Shown: piece by piece, positions 1 through 9,665 of the stretch
Layout of the letters: each line of letters starts with the position of its first letter
Position numbering within the stretch: the stretch's first letter is position 1
The notes under the pieces: model-generated
The model's input: only the letters and a program-made list of their open reading frames with translations
What the model was told of the DNA's origin: nothing
Databases searched by the model: none
Source: JAIXWP01 sp041391745
GTDB lineage: Bacteria; Bacteroidota; Bacteroidia; Flavobacteriales_D; Sanyastnellaceae
Length of the DNA: 64,000 nt
Assembly (NCBI GenBank): GCA_041391745.1
Contig: JAWKNK010000008.1
Location: forward strand, 1 to 64,000
Direction: 5' to 3'
Program-made: the position numbers and the translations under genes

Positions 1-418
1 TACCTGAAACTTCAGATTCAATTTCGTTGAAAAGCTTCATCGCTTCGATGATGCAAACGGTATCACCTTTTTTGATTTGCTGTCCTACTTCCACAAAGGC
101 TGGCTTATCTGGAGAAGATGAGCGGTAGAAAGTACCAATCATAGGACTCTTAATTTCTACAGTGTTTCCTTTGCTTTCAGCAGCAGGAGCAGCCGCTGGA
201 GCAGGTGCTGGTGCTGGTGCCGCCGCTACAGGAGCTGGAGCAGCTACTGCAACTGGTTGTGCAGTTGGCATTGCCACCTGAATCACTTCTTGATTCTTTT
301 TACCTGCAGGCTCGTGTGTTTTGATAGTGATTTTGAAATCTTTTTGCTCGATTTCTACTTCGCTTACACCACTTTTTGAAACGAACTTAATTAAGTCTTG
401 AATTTGAGTAATATTCAT
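1..418 (-). CDS. accB: Biotin carboxyl carrier protein of acetyl-CoA carboxylase (3' part outside window)
   Basis: Carries the biotin that shuttles carboxyl groups between biotin carboxylase and carboxyltransferase in the first step of fatty acid synthesis. Translated from ATG at 418, it begins MNITQIQDLIKFV, continues with an Ala/Pro-rich linker, and enters a biotinyl domain with the biotinylation motif EAMK near the left edge (K is the biotinylated residue). The C-terminal end runs off the window. It lies 50 nt downstream of fabH on the same strand, a common fabH-accB(-accC) operon order; accC would be expected just outside the window. Confidence 0.95.
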   Translation of the reverse strand, partial: MNITQIQDLIKFVSKSGVSEVEIEQKDFKITIKTHEPAGKKNQEVIQVAMPTAQPVAVAAPAPVAAAPAPAPAPAAAPAAESKGNTVEIKSPMIGTFYRSSSPDKPAFVEVGQQIKKGDTVCIIEAMKLFNEIESEVSG

Positions 419-468
419 TTCCTAAATGATTTAGGGTTTGTTTGCTTTGTTATTTTCTAATGTAAAAA

Positions 469-1458
469 TTAAATGCCCCACTTCACGTAGATGGCTCCCC
501 ATGTGAATCCACCGCCGAAAGCAGCAAGCACTAAATTATCACCTTTTTTCAATTTATCTTCCCAATCCCACAAACATAATGGAATTGTACCTGCAGTAGT
601 ATTGCCGTACTTCTGGATGTTGATCATAACTTTCTCATTACCAACTCCCATGCGTCGTGCGGTGGCATCAATAATACGAAGGTTTGCCTGATGCGGCACC
701 AAGTACGCGATATCTTCTGATTTCAGGTTGTTTCTTTCCATGATTTCCGCCGAAACGTCTGCCATTCCTACTACTGCGGCCTTAAATACAGGCTGTCCGT
801 CTTGGAATACATAGTGTTCTTTAGCATCAACTGTAGCATGTGAAGCAGGCTTCACAGATCCACCAGCCTTTTGATGCAAGTACACGCGACCATGTCCGTC
901 TGACTTCAATACTGAATCCAAGATTCCCACGTTTTCTGTGGTTGGCTCGAGCAATACTGCTCCAGCTCCATCACCGAAAATTACGCATGTGGAACGATCG
1001 GTATAGTCGATGATCGAGGACATTTTATCTGCTCCAACAATCACCACTTTTTTGTACTTGCCGGTTTCAATAAACTGACTTCCAGTAGCCAAAGCGAAAA
1101 TGAAACCAGAGCAAGCCGCTGCGATATCATATCCGAAAGCGTTTTTCGCACCAATTTTATCGCAAATGATATTCGCGGTGGCCGGAAATACGTGGTCTGG
1201 GGTTACTGTAGCACAGATAAGAAGGTCGATGTCGTTGGCTTCAATGCCACGTTTCTTTAGGAGTCCATTCACAGCTTCTACAGCCATGTCGCTGGTTCCC
1301 AATCCTTCTCCTTTTAATATGTGTCGTGTTTCAACGCCAGTTCTGGTGCGAATCCACTCATCGGTGGTATCTACCATTTTTTCCAAATCCTGGTTGGTCA
1401 ACACATCAGGTGGTACATATCCATGTACCGCAGTAATGACTGCTTTAAACGAGCTCAT
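469..1458 (-). CDS. fabH: 3-oxoacyl-[acyl-carrier-protein] synthase III
   Basis: Starts fatty acid chains by condensing acetyl-CoA (or a branched primer) with malonyl-ACP. At 329 aa it has the normal FabH length and the full catalytic triad: Cys116 in AAACSGF, His256 in PHQAN and Asn286 in YGNTTAG. The glycine-rich C-terminal FGGGFTWG loop is present. ATG at 1458 is the only start that keeps the N-terminal thiolase fold. It probably forms an operon with accB downstream and is divergent from the aldehyde dehydrogenase at 1619, sharing an intergenic region with a palindrome at 1522-1536. Confidence 0.97.
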   Translation of the reverse strand: MSSFKAVITAVHGYVPPDVLTNQDLEKMVDTTDEWIRTRTGVETRHILKGEGLGTSDMAVEAVNGLLKKRGIEANDIDLLICATVTPDHVFPATANIICDKIGAKNAFGYDIAAACSGFIFALATGSQFIETGKYKKVVIVGADKMSSIIDYTDRSTCVIFGDGAGAVLLEPTTENVGILDSVLKSDGHGRVYLHQKAGGSVKPASHATVDAKEHYVFQDGQPVFKAAVVGMADVSAEIMERNNLKSEDIAYLVPHQANLRIIDATARRMGVGNEKVMINIQKYGNTTAGTIPLCLWDWEDKLKKGDNLVLAAFGGGFTWGAIYVKWGI

Positions 1459-1521
1459 TCCTTTTTCCTTTGGGTTAAGAGGGCGCTAATGTAAGTATAT
1501 AGCTTCTTTAATGTAAAAATG

Positions 1522-1536
1522 GTGTAAATTTTACAC
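1522..1536. promoter_or_regulatory. Perfect palindrome between fabH and aldehyde dehydrogenase
   Basis: GTGTAAATTTTACAC is a 7-1-7 perfect inverted repeat in the 160-bp divergent gap. It lies 64 bp upstream of fabH and about 55 bp before the -7 box of the dehydrogenase, so it could be an operator for a dimeric repressor acting on fabH. Only the symmetry is seen; the regulator is unknown. Confidence 0.35.
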
Positions 1537-1590
1537 TTTAAAAATCGAATGTCGGGACTATTTATCACTCTCTTTTCCCGCGATATACCT

Positions 1591-1598
1591 TATTTTTG
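1591..1598 (+). promoter_or_regulatory. Putative Bacteroidota -7 promoter box for the aldehyde dehydrogenase
   Basis: TATTTTTG matches the Bacteroidota -7 consensus TAnnTTTG and lies 21 nt upstream of the ATG at 1619. No clear -33 TTG element was seen, so confidence is moderate. Confidence 0.45.
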
Positions 1599-1618
1599 CA
1601 CAAAGATTAAATTTTATA

Positions 1619-3175
1619 ATGAGCACAGAAATTTCAACAATGGTCAATATCGAGCCGGTTTTGACCAAATTAGGTTTGAAAAAGACCAATGAAGGTACCA
1701 GCACCGGAGCACATTTCTTCGGAAACGGACCTGTAATTGATTCATATTCACCTGTTAATGGTGAACTAATCGCTTCTGTATCTACCACTACCAAGGAAGA
1801 TTATGAAAAGGTAATCACTACCGCTCAAGAAGCTTATTTACAGTGGAGAACCATTCCTGCACCAAAAAGAGGTGAATACGTTCGTCAGTATGGTGAAAAG
1901 CTTCGCGAATACAAGCAAGAGCTTGGAATGTTGGTGAGCTACGAAATGGGTAAGAGCCTTCAAGAAGGTTTGGGTGAAGTACAGGAAATGATTGATATCT
2001 GTGACTTTGCAGTAGGATTGAGCCGTCAGTTGTATGGTTTGACCATGCACAGCGAGCGTCCTGGACACCGCATGTATGAGCAATGGCACCCAATCGGAAT
2101 CGTGGGTATCATCTCGGCATTCAACTTCCCAGTAGCGGTATGGAGCTGGAACAGCGCCATCGCTTGGGTTTGTGGTGATGTGTGTGTTTGGAAAGCATCG
2201 GAAAAAGCACCGCTTTGTGCCGTGGCTTGTCAAAATATATGGAATGAAGTGGCTAAAGCCAACAATCTTCCAGAAGGTATCAGTGGTATTGTTACTGGTG
2301 ATTATCAAGTAGGTCAAATGATGACTACCGACCACCGTGTGCCTCTTGTAAGTGCTACTGGTAGCACGCGCATGGGTAGAATTGTTGGTTCTACAGTAGC
2401 TGAACGTTTCGGAAAGAGCCTTTTGGAACTTGGTGGAAACAACGCTATCATCGTTACACCAAATGCTGATTTGAAAATCGCAATCCCTGCGATTGTTTTC
2501 GGTGCGGTTGGAACTGCTGGTCAGCGTTGTACTACTACTCGTCGTTTGATCATTCACGATTCTATTTACAATGAGTTGAAAGAGAAATTGGTGAGTGCAT
2601 ATAGCCAAATCAGAATTGGTAATCCATTGGATCAAAACAATCACGTGGGTCCACTTATCGATACTGCAGCTGTTGAGATGTACAAAAACTCAATCAATGC
2701 GGCAATTGAGCAAGGTGGGAAGGTGATTGTAGAAGGTGGAGTGCTAGAAGGTGAAGGCTTTGAGTCGGGTTGCTATGTAAAACCATGCATCATCGAAGTG
2801 CCTGGTTCTCATTTGCAAATAGTGCAACATGAAACGTTTGCTCCGATTCTTTACATCATGAAATACACCAACCTTGAAGAAGCTGTAGCACAGCAAAATA
2901 GCGTGGTGCAAGGACTTTCATCTTCAATCATGACATTGAATATGCGTGAGGCCGAATACTTCCTTTCAGCAGAAGGAAGTGACTGCGGTATCGCGAATGT
3001 CAATATCGGTACTTCTGGCGCGGAGATCGGAGGAGCATTTGGTGGTGAGAAAGAAACAGGCGGTGGTCGCGAAAGTGGATCGGATGCTTGGAAGGCTTAC
3101 ATGAGAAGACAAACCAACACCATCAATTACAGCAACAACCTGCCATTGGCGCAAGGAATCAAGTTTGATTTTTAA
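1619..3175 (+). CDS. Aldehyde dehydrogenase, ALDH7/antiquitin-like
   Basis: NAD(P)-dependent oxidation of an aldehyde to the acid; family 7 members typically act on alpha-aminoadipate semialdehyde in lysine breakdown. The 518-aa protein has the general base Glu270 in LLELGG and the catalytic Cys304 in GQRCTTTRR. The stretch QWHPIGIVGIISAFNFP is typical of antiquitin-type enzymes. The start at 1619 follows a TAnnTTTG box. It is a single-gene unit closed by the hairpin at 3205-3238. The substrate is inferred from family only. Confidence 0.9.
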   Translation: MSTEISTMVNIEPVLTKLGLKKTNEGTSTGAHFFGNGPVIDSYSPVNGELIASVSTTTKEDYEKVITTAQEAYLQWRTIPAPKRGEYVRQYGEKLREYKQELGMLVSYEMGKSLQEGLGEVQEMIDICDFAVGLSRQLYGLTMHSERPGHRMYEQWHPIGIVGIISAFNFPVAVWSWNSAIAWVCGDVCVWKASEKAPLCAVACQNIWNEVAKANNLPEGISGIVTGDYQVGQMMTTDHRVPLVSATGSTRMGRIVGSTVAERFGKSLLELGGNNAIIVTPNADLKIAIPAIVFGAVGTAGQRCTTTRRLIIHDSIYNELKEKLVSAYSQIRIGNPLDQNNHVGPLIDTAAVEMYKNSINAAIEQGGKVIVEGGVLEGEGFESGCYVKPCIIEVPGSHLQIVQHETFAPILYIMKYTNLEEAVAQQNSVVQGLSSSIMTLNMREAEYFLSAEGSDCGIANVNIGTSGAEIGGAFGGEKETGGGRESGSDAWKAYMRRQTNTINYSNNLPLAQGIKFDF

Positions 3176-3204
3176 TTGAAAATACAATAGTAGCGCATTT
3201 TATA

Positions 3205-3238
3205 AAAGGCTTCCATAGACAACTATGGGAGCCTTTTA
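3205..3238 (+). terminator. Rho-independent-type terminator after the aldehyde dehydrogenase
   Basis: A hairpin with arms AAAAGGCTTCCATAG and CTATGGGAGCCTTTTA around an ACAA loop lies 30 nt after the stop codon and is followed by a T-rich tail. Confidence 0.7.
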
Positions 3239-3276
3239 CGTCTTTTGTAACTGGAAATATATAATTGTAACCTGTA

Positions 3277-4493
3277 GTGAGAATTTTATTATTTGTATGT
3301 GTACTTGCTGTGTTTACAGCATGTAGCTCTTCTAAAAAAGAAGACGATCAACTCAAAAGCGGCGATTGGAAATTGACTTTCGACGTTTCTAATGAAGGAG
3401 AAAAGACATTAGTGAATGTAAGAATGCACGTGGACTCTACGGGTAGAATTACAATTCAGAATGGAAAAGAAATTATCAGTCTTTCAGATCTTCGACACAA
3501 ATCGGATTCGGTGCATGCACGCATTGCTCCATACCTTTCTTTTTTGCATTGGGCTGAACATGGTAGTGATAGTATCTCAGGATATTGGGTAGATGCTTCT
3601 CGTGAGAATTATAGCATTCCATTTTATGCAACTCCTTTCGAATACACCAACACTTCTGATGCGTCGTGGAGTAAAACATTTGATGTCACTTTCAGTCAGG
3701 ATACTCCTGACGCTTATAAGTCAGTGGGAATTTTTAATCGCGAAGGAAATACACTTACAGGTACATTTTTGACAGAAACAGGCGACTTCCGATTCTTGGA
3801 AGGGCGCGTGAACGATAGCAATACGCAAGAGCAATTGACCCTCGGTTGTTTTGATGGAGCACACCTATTCTATTTTACTGCTGCTTTGGAAAACGATAGT
3901 ATAAAGAATGGAAAATTTTATTCGGGAAAACACTTCAACGATACATGGGTGGCTCACCTCGATGATAACGCGACATTGCGCGATCCAGATAGTTTGACAT
4001 TTTTAAATCCTGGCTATTCTTCTTTGAAATTTCAAGTACTTCAGTTGACAGGCGACAGTGCGTGGTTTGATGAATACTCGATGCAAGGTAAAGTGACTGT
4101 TGTAGAAATTTTTGGATCATGGTGTCCGAATTGCTCGGATGAAACGCGTTTTTTAAAATCGCTTTATAAAAAATACGGAGAAGAAAAACTCAACATCATT
4201 CCAGTTGCATTTGAACGTGGGGATGATTTCGAAAAACACAGAACTGCTGTACAGAATTATGCATCTCAATTTGAGTTGCCTTTCCCTGTATACATCGGTG
4301 GTTCTGCTAATGGCGGAGTGGGAAAGTGTTTCCTGCTTTGAGTTCAATCATGTCTTACCCTACTTCTATTTTCCTCGATAAAAATGGAAATGTGCGCAAG
4401 ATTCACACGGGCTTTACGGTCCGGGCAATCGAAGGTATTACGACATGTACACCGAGCGTATAGATATGTTTGTAGAGAAGCTGGATCAATGAA
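3277..4493 (+). pseudogene. Thioredoxin-fold (TlpA-like) lipoprotein, two frameshifts
   Basis: Begins at GTG 3277 with a lipoprotein signal (hydrophobic stretch ending FTAC). A roughly 250-aa N-terminal domain of unknown role is followed by a thioredoxin domain with the redox motif WCPNC (FGSWCPNC), as in envelope thiol-disulfide oxidoreductases of the TlpA/ResA type. The reading frame breaks near 4325, where one A is missing from an A-run (GGVGK then VFPALSSI), and again near 4421, where one G is missing (HTGFTGPGN). Restoring both gives one protein ending at the TGA at 4491-4493. Both lesions are homopolymer deletions, so a sequencing error is more likely than real inactivation. Confidence 0.75.
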
Positions 4494-4507
4494 TAAAAAA
4501 ACGGGTT

Positions 4508-5981
4508 TTAAACCCCGTTGATTTCAGTTTTTAGTTTGTCAAGAGTAAACACTTCGTAGTTTTTCGCTTCAATTTTTTTATTGCTTGTGTTATCTTTTTT
4601 GGTGGCCAATTCTGGTTTGGCTTCGCATTTTATTCCAATCATTTTTACAGAGAGATTTTTAGGAACATCGTGAAACACAAATCCATCTGAAGTGCGCGTC
4701 CCACAAAGCAATCCATTGTACTTCTTGCAACGCCATATACATTTCGGTTTGTTCTGATTTTCACACTTCACAAATACATCTTGTCGTTGTGATTGCTCTT
4801 CAATGTATCGATCACAATTGAGCCATCCCAATTCTGATGCACTATAAATGTATTGTGACAAGTCTGCTTGTTTTGCCGCTACAATTTCGCCTTCTTTATT
4901 TTTCTTGAAATTTTTTGCGATGTCCGTCGCTTCACTATTTCTTGAAAAATCCGTACGTCTTGCGAAACGAACAATCACCGCATGATCTTCTTCGTATTGT
5001 GGCATATACTCCGTCACATCAAGTGCGGGCATGGTATTCACAAAGTTGAGAATGATTGCATCCCATGCAGGAGTGCTTTGCTTTGACAGGTAGTGTTTTT
5101 TGATAAAGCCGGTATTTATCCAGTAATTAAGGTCACTTCCGTTTCGTATCCCAACATACAATATTCTGTTACCATTTCTAGTGGTGGATTGAAGTTGGTG
5201 GTCACCTCAATTTCTGAATGATGTGCCGTCTGTAAGTTGTTGAAGCTAAAAAGGTAATCCATTTTAGAAACTTTTGTCTCTTCTAAAATGACTGATATGA
5301 TTTGAATACTACAATTGTCCACTGAAATTTCGTTTGCCTCTTCCATTCTTCTGAAGCTCTGGCAATGGGTTCAGCTTTTTCATCTAAAAATCCAATTGAT
5401 ATTTCCATCGGGATTACGCTGACCATAGAATAGATGGAAATCGTCTTCATCCGAATTTTTTGGAAATGCAATATCGTATCGAACACTCGGTGCAAGGCTT
5501 AAAGTTTCACCGTTTTGTTTGGACCATTAGTTCACCATACCAGCTGTCTCAAAAAGTTCTTTATTGCTTCTTGTAGAAAGCTTATTGCCGATCATATCGG
5601 TGAGGTTGTAACATTCATTCAGTTCAATCTTTATATTCCCAGAAACGGGATTGCCATTTTTATCGACGAATGAATTGGCAGTAAAGTTATTTTACTCCTT
5701 CCAATCATTGATTTTAATTTCAGAAGCAGCGTTTGCTTCAAAAACAGCGATCCCATTGCTAAGAGAAGAGGGATTGAATAGTGTGGTGGATTTGTTGTCG
5801 GAATTGATTATTTCCTGAAAGGCGTTGGCTACGTCAGACGATGCGAATGCCGCCTCGGAGTCAATAGTAGTAGAGGTTTTAGTGTCAATGGGATTAGGAC
5901 TATCGGTTTTTTTTATCGAGAAAAAATAGACAGTAAGGCCTAGTACCGCTGCACTCGCAGCGATGACGATGTTTGTTTTCA
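4508..5981 (-). pseudogene. Membrane-anchored/secreted protein of a Bacteroidota family, multiply disrupted
   Basis: Read from ATG 5981 leftwards: an N-terminal membrane segment (KTNIVIAASAAVLGLTVYFF), then a module NSFVDKNGNPVSGNIKIEL followed by ETAGMV and an FHLFYGQRNPDGNINW stretch. I recognise this pattern from Bacteroidota envelope proteins of unknown function. The C-terminal third (about 217 aa) is an intact block ending at 4508. Between 5700 and 5130 the frame is interrupted at least four times by in-frame stops or frame changes near 5692, 5527, 5370 and 5150. It lies tail-to-tail with the broken gene at 3277. The function is not known. Confidence 0.6.
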
Positions 5982-6044
5982 TGGAAAAAGATTTGAAGGA
6001 CGAGTGAGATAACAGAGCCGATTGGGAAATATTGTGTGGTGCGT

Positions 6045-6143
6045 GCTGCTCTCGATACTTTCGCTTCACTCAACTCGAGCAGCGTCTTTTTGTGGAGTGC
6101 TGCTCGATACTTTCGCTTCGCTCAAACTCTCGAGCAGCGTCTT
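6045..6143. repeat. Two copies of the GCTGCTC...GAGCAGC palindromic repeat
   Basis: Copies at 6045-6090 and 6099-6143 share the pattern GCTGCTC, a CTTTCGCTTCGCTCAA-like core, then CGAGCAGCGTCTT(TT). The GCTGCTC/GAGCAGC arms form a hairpin followed by Ts, so it could act as a terminator. The same element occurs at 7869, 8125, 8387 and 8440. Confidence 0.75.
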
Positions 6144-6181
6144 GATATTAGTATTTAGTTCATAGATTTGTCATTAATATT

Positions 6182-7833
6182 ATGAATCAATCATCTCCAA
6201 TTCTTTCTACGCAGGCTTTCTGTTTCTTTTAAAACAGAAGAAGGGGTGAGGAATGGGTGAGGGGAGTGGAGTTTGATTTGTATCCGGGGAAGACTACGGC
6301 GATATGGGGGAGTCGGGAAGTGGGAAGTCGGTGCCGAGTTGAGCATGATTAACTTGCTCAAGAAGTCAACCACGGTTTATGATGATGGTGAATTTGTGTT
6401 TCATTGGAATGATGAAGACAAAAGTTTGACCCCTGGAGATAAGCGCTGAATGGTTATCGTGGCAGTGGTATTGCGATGATATTCCAAGAGCCGATGACGG
6501 CACTTAATCCTGTAATGAAATGTGGCGCAATTGATGGAGGTCATTACGTTACACACTTCTTTGAAAGGTGATGAAGCAAAGGCTCGAGCGATTGAACTTT
6601 TAATGAAGTGAAATTACCTCGACCCGAACAAATGTTCGGTCAATATCCACATGAGCTTTTGGTGGTCAGCGCCAGCGTGTAATGATTGCCATGGCGCTTG
6701 CAGGAAATCCTAAAATCTTGATTGCCGATGAGCCTACTACTGCGCTTGATGTAACGGTGCAGAAGTCCATTCTCGACTTGTTGCGTTCATTGATCAGTAA
6801 GTACAATATGTCGATGGTATTTATCTCGCACGATTTGGGCGTGGTGAAATCGTTGGCCGATTATCTGGTGGTAATGAAAAGTGGTGATATTGTGGAGAAA
6901 GGAGAAGCCAAGAAAGTTCTCGAGAATCCACAGCACGAGTACACCCGTGGACTGCTCAATTGTAAACCTATTCCTGGTGTAAAATTGAGTCGACTGCGCA
7001 CACTTACCTCGAAAGATGAACCGCGAATTATTTCCAATACGTTTGAATACCACACGCCCTTAATTTCGGTGAATCATTTGCAGAAAACTTATGTTTCTTC
7101 AAAAGGACTTTTAAAAAAGGAAGTTCGTGAAGTGCGCGCTGTGAATGATGTTTCATTCGAGATTATGCAGGGGGAAACATTGGGATTGGTGGGAGAGAGT
7201 GGATGTGGAAAATCCACTTTGAGCAGAATGTTTCTGGGTTTGATTCCGGCAACGGGAGGCGAAGTGATTTATGAAGGCAAGAATATTTTGAGTTCTAATT
7301 CTGCTGAATGGAAAACACTTAGAAAGGATTTACAAATCATTTTTCAAGACCCCTATTCGGCATTGAATCCAAAGCATACTGTTGGTGATATTTTGATGGA
7401 ACCTCTATCTGTTTTATCACTAAAAAATTCTAATGAAGAACGCAAACAACGGGTGTTGGAATTGCTTGACCAAGTGGGTTTGCCTAAAGAGTCTTTGAAC
7501 AGATATCCTCATGAATTTAGTGGCGGACAGCGCCAACGAATTGTGATAGCACGCGCATTGAGTGTTGAACCAAAATTCATCATCTGTGATGAAAGTGTGG
7601 CGGCTTTGGACGTGTCTGTTCAAGCACAAGTATTGAATCTATTGAATGATTTAAAAAGAGACTTGGGCTTGACCTATTTATTTATCTCTCACGACTTGAG
7701 CGTGGTCTATCAAATGTCCGATCGCATAATGGTGATGAACAAAGGTCAAATCGAAGAGCTCAACGCCGCTTGGGAAATTTTCTACAATCCACAGTCGGAT
7801 TATACGAAGCAGCTATTGGCGAGCACTATTTAA
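6182..7833 (+). CDS. Dipeptide/oligopeptide ABC transporter, fused double ATP-binding protein (frameshifted 5' third)
   Basis: Two ABC domains in one chain, as in YejF/DppD-DppF fusions that power peptide import. The intact reading frame is 6682-7833. Upstream in other frames lie the beginning (ATG 6182, MNQSSPIL), the first Walker A (GESGSGKS, near 6310) and its Q-loop (IFQEPMTALNP, near 6480). After these come SGGQRQRVMIAMAL and the Walker B ILIADEPTTALD. The second domain has Walker A GESGCGKST, Q-loop IFQDPYSALNP, signature FSGGQRQR and Walker B FIICDESVAALD. At least four single-base indels, several in G-runs, break the first 500 bp. No permease gene is adjacent. Confidence 0.85.
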
Positions 7834-8002
7834 CGACTATGTACTAAATACTAATGACTATCGTGATTGCTGCTCTTGGTACTTTCGCTTCGCTCAACTC
7901 GAGCAGCGTCTTTTCGACATTTGTAAATAGTATTTAGTAATTACTTGCATGACTCGCTTTGCTAGCGCGACGCTCGAGGGCCCTTGTTTTGGCGTTTTAG
8001 AG

Positions 8003-8051
8003 GTGATTGATGTGTGTTGCAAAACGCAGTTTTGCAACACACATCAATCAC
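8003..8051. repeat. 23-bp perfect hairpin with 3-nt loop (copy 1)
   Basis: Arms of 23 nt (GTGATTGATGTG... and its exact complement) flank the triloop GCA, with the tip GCAAAAC-GCA-GTTTTGC. The sister copy at 8263-8311 differs at one position in each arm, and the two changes compensate each other. Confidence 0.85.
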
Positions 8052-8262
8052 TATTTTGTTGAATAGCCAAAATACTGAGCGTACATTTCTTAAATGCGAA
8101 GCATGAAAAGAAATGGAGTGAAGTGCTGCTCTCGGTACTTTCGCTTCGCTCAACTCGAGCAGCGTCTTTTCGTCATTAGTCATTAGTATTTGGTATTTAA
8201 TTGTATGACCTCTCGCTTTGCTAACGCGACGCTCGAGGGCCCTGCGTTTCGCGTTTTGGAGA

Positions 8263-8311
8263 GTGAGTGATGTGTGTTGCAAAACGGAGTTTTGCAACAC
8301 ACATCACTCAC
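8263..8311. repeat. 23-bp perfect hairpin with 3-nt loop (copy 2)
   Basis: Same design as 8003-8051, with triloop GGA. The fifth base of the left arm is G instead of T and the matching right-arm base is C instead of A, so pairing is kept. Confidence 0.85.
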
Positions 8312-8504
8312 TATTTTGTTGAATAGCCAGGGCCACTGAGTGTACATTTCTTGAATGTGAAGCATGAAGAGAAATGGAAGCGAAGTGCTGCTCTCGGTAC
8401 TTTCGCTTCGCTCAACTCGAGCAGCGTCTTTTGGGGATTGCTGCTCTCGGTACTTTCGCTTCGCTCAACTCGAGCAGCGTCTTTTCGTCACTAGTAGTTA
8501 GTAT

Positions 8505-9612
8505 TTAGTAATTCGATAGCATTGTGAACAGATTTGTCCAGCTGATTTTGCCGCTGTTTTTGCCGAGGCGCACGATGATGGTGTTGGTTTTTGGATCGAC
8601 GTAAACATATTGTCCGAGGATGCCTTCTGCCGTGAAGTCGCCATTTGGAGAAGGCAGCCACCATTGGTATTGGTAGTAACTAGCACTGCCTTCGGAAGTA
8701 TCCACTTTCGTTGATTCTTTTACCCATGATTCCGACACGATTTGCTTTCCGTTCCAATTTCCATTGTTTAGAAATAGGCGACCGATCTTAGCAAAGTCGC
8801 GTGCGCGCGCATTGACACAACAAAAAGTTTTTTCAATACCATCCTTTTTACGATCGATGCTCCATGATCCATCATATTCCATTTCTAATGGAGTCCACAA
8901 TTTTTCTTGAAAATAATCGGTGATGGTTCTTGTTTTTAAAGCGCGCTCCAGGATGAGGCCAAGAAGTTGCGTATTTCCAACTAACGTATTCAAATTTTTT
9001 CGCCTGGATTTCCTTTCAATTTCAATTTAAAAATTTGCTTATCGAGATTTCTGCCATAGTAGTAGGAAGTTGTTCTCGTCAAAGGATTGATGTAGCTTTC
9101 ATTGAAGTCGATGGCAGATGTCATTTGCAACACGTGCTTGATGGTTACTTTTTCAAACCATTTTTTACAAGTTCTGGATGTATTTAGTAATTGGTTCTCT
9201 CCACGGGATAGGATGAGTCCATCGTCGATAGCACAGCCAATAAGAATGGAGGTGATGGATTTTGCCATGGAGAACGAAGGAACAATACTCTCTTCATCGT
9301 AACCAGAAAAGTAATTTTCATATTGAATCGTATCGTTTTTAATGATGATAAAAGCGACCGTGTTATTGTCTTTCAGCATCCAATCAAACGTTACAGAATC
9401 TTCTTTCAAGCCGTATTTGATAGCGCGTGGATAGCGACCATTTTCGGTGGTGGCGAATTGAAACTTTGTCTCTCCAACAGAAAGTTCACGCGAGGGAAAT
9501 TTTTTATAATCTCGAATGTCGGCGAAGTTGTACACAAAACTCCTTCCCACCGTGCATGAGGACAAAGAATAGGATGATGAGTAGTAGTGTAGGACCATAT
9601 GAGTCTATTCAT
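8505..9612 (-). pseudogene. Beta-lactamase-family serine hydrolase, frameshifted
   Basis: Penicillin-binding-protein/class-C-like serine hydrolase (Pfam Beta-lactamase family), probably membrane-anchored. Reading from 9612: a hydrophobic N-terminus split by two frame changes (MNRLIWSY then TLLLIILFFVLMHG), a pre-domain, and the SxxK motif SMAK in PSFSMAKSITS. The frame then breaks near 8985-8995. Removing one extra A and one extra T gives GEKFEYVSGNTQLLG, the YxN-type motif region. The C-terminal 160 aa continues to 8505 with NARARDFAKIGRLFLN, typical of the family. Which substrate it cleaves cannot be told. Confidence 0.75.
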
Positions 9613-9665
9613 TTCGGAAATATAGGCATATACTTTATATTAATGCTTTGTAATAAAGCAAAATT

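Larger units (their letters stand above)
7843..8510. repeat. Tandem composite repeat block (units of about 256-262 bp)
   Basis: This gene-free stretch is built from a repeating module: the GCTGCTC...GAGCAGC palindrome (7869-7914, 8125-8170, 8387-8432, 8440-8485), a TAGTATTTAGTA-like spacer, a CTCGCTTTGCTAGCG...CGAGGGCCCT box (7951-7984, 8207-8243), a long hairpin (8003-8051, 8263-8311), and a spacer containing ATTTTGTTGAATAGCC. Two full units and two partial ones are present. The block is bounded by inverted copies of ACTAAATACTAATGAC-like sequence (7844-7859, and reverse complement near 8487-8510). Confidence 0.8.

Noticed and set aside
1838..2644. Long reverse-strand frame under the aldehyde dehydrogenase
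   Set aside because: Low-complexity Ser/Thr composition and no family; it is the antisense shadow of a well-conserved gene.
7962..8365. Open frames within the tandem repeat block
   Set aside because: They read through palindromic repeats and appear twice because the DNA is duplicated; not genes.
8387..8485. Repeats resembling a CRISPR array
   Set aside because: Repeat spacing is not regular at spacer size and the sequence between copies is itself repetitive.
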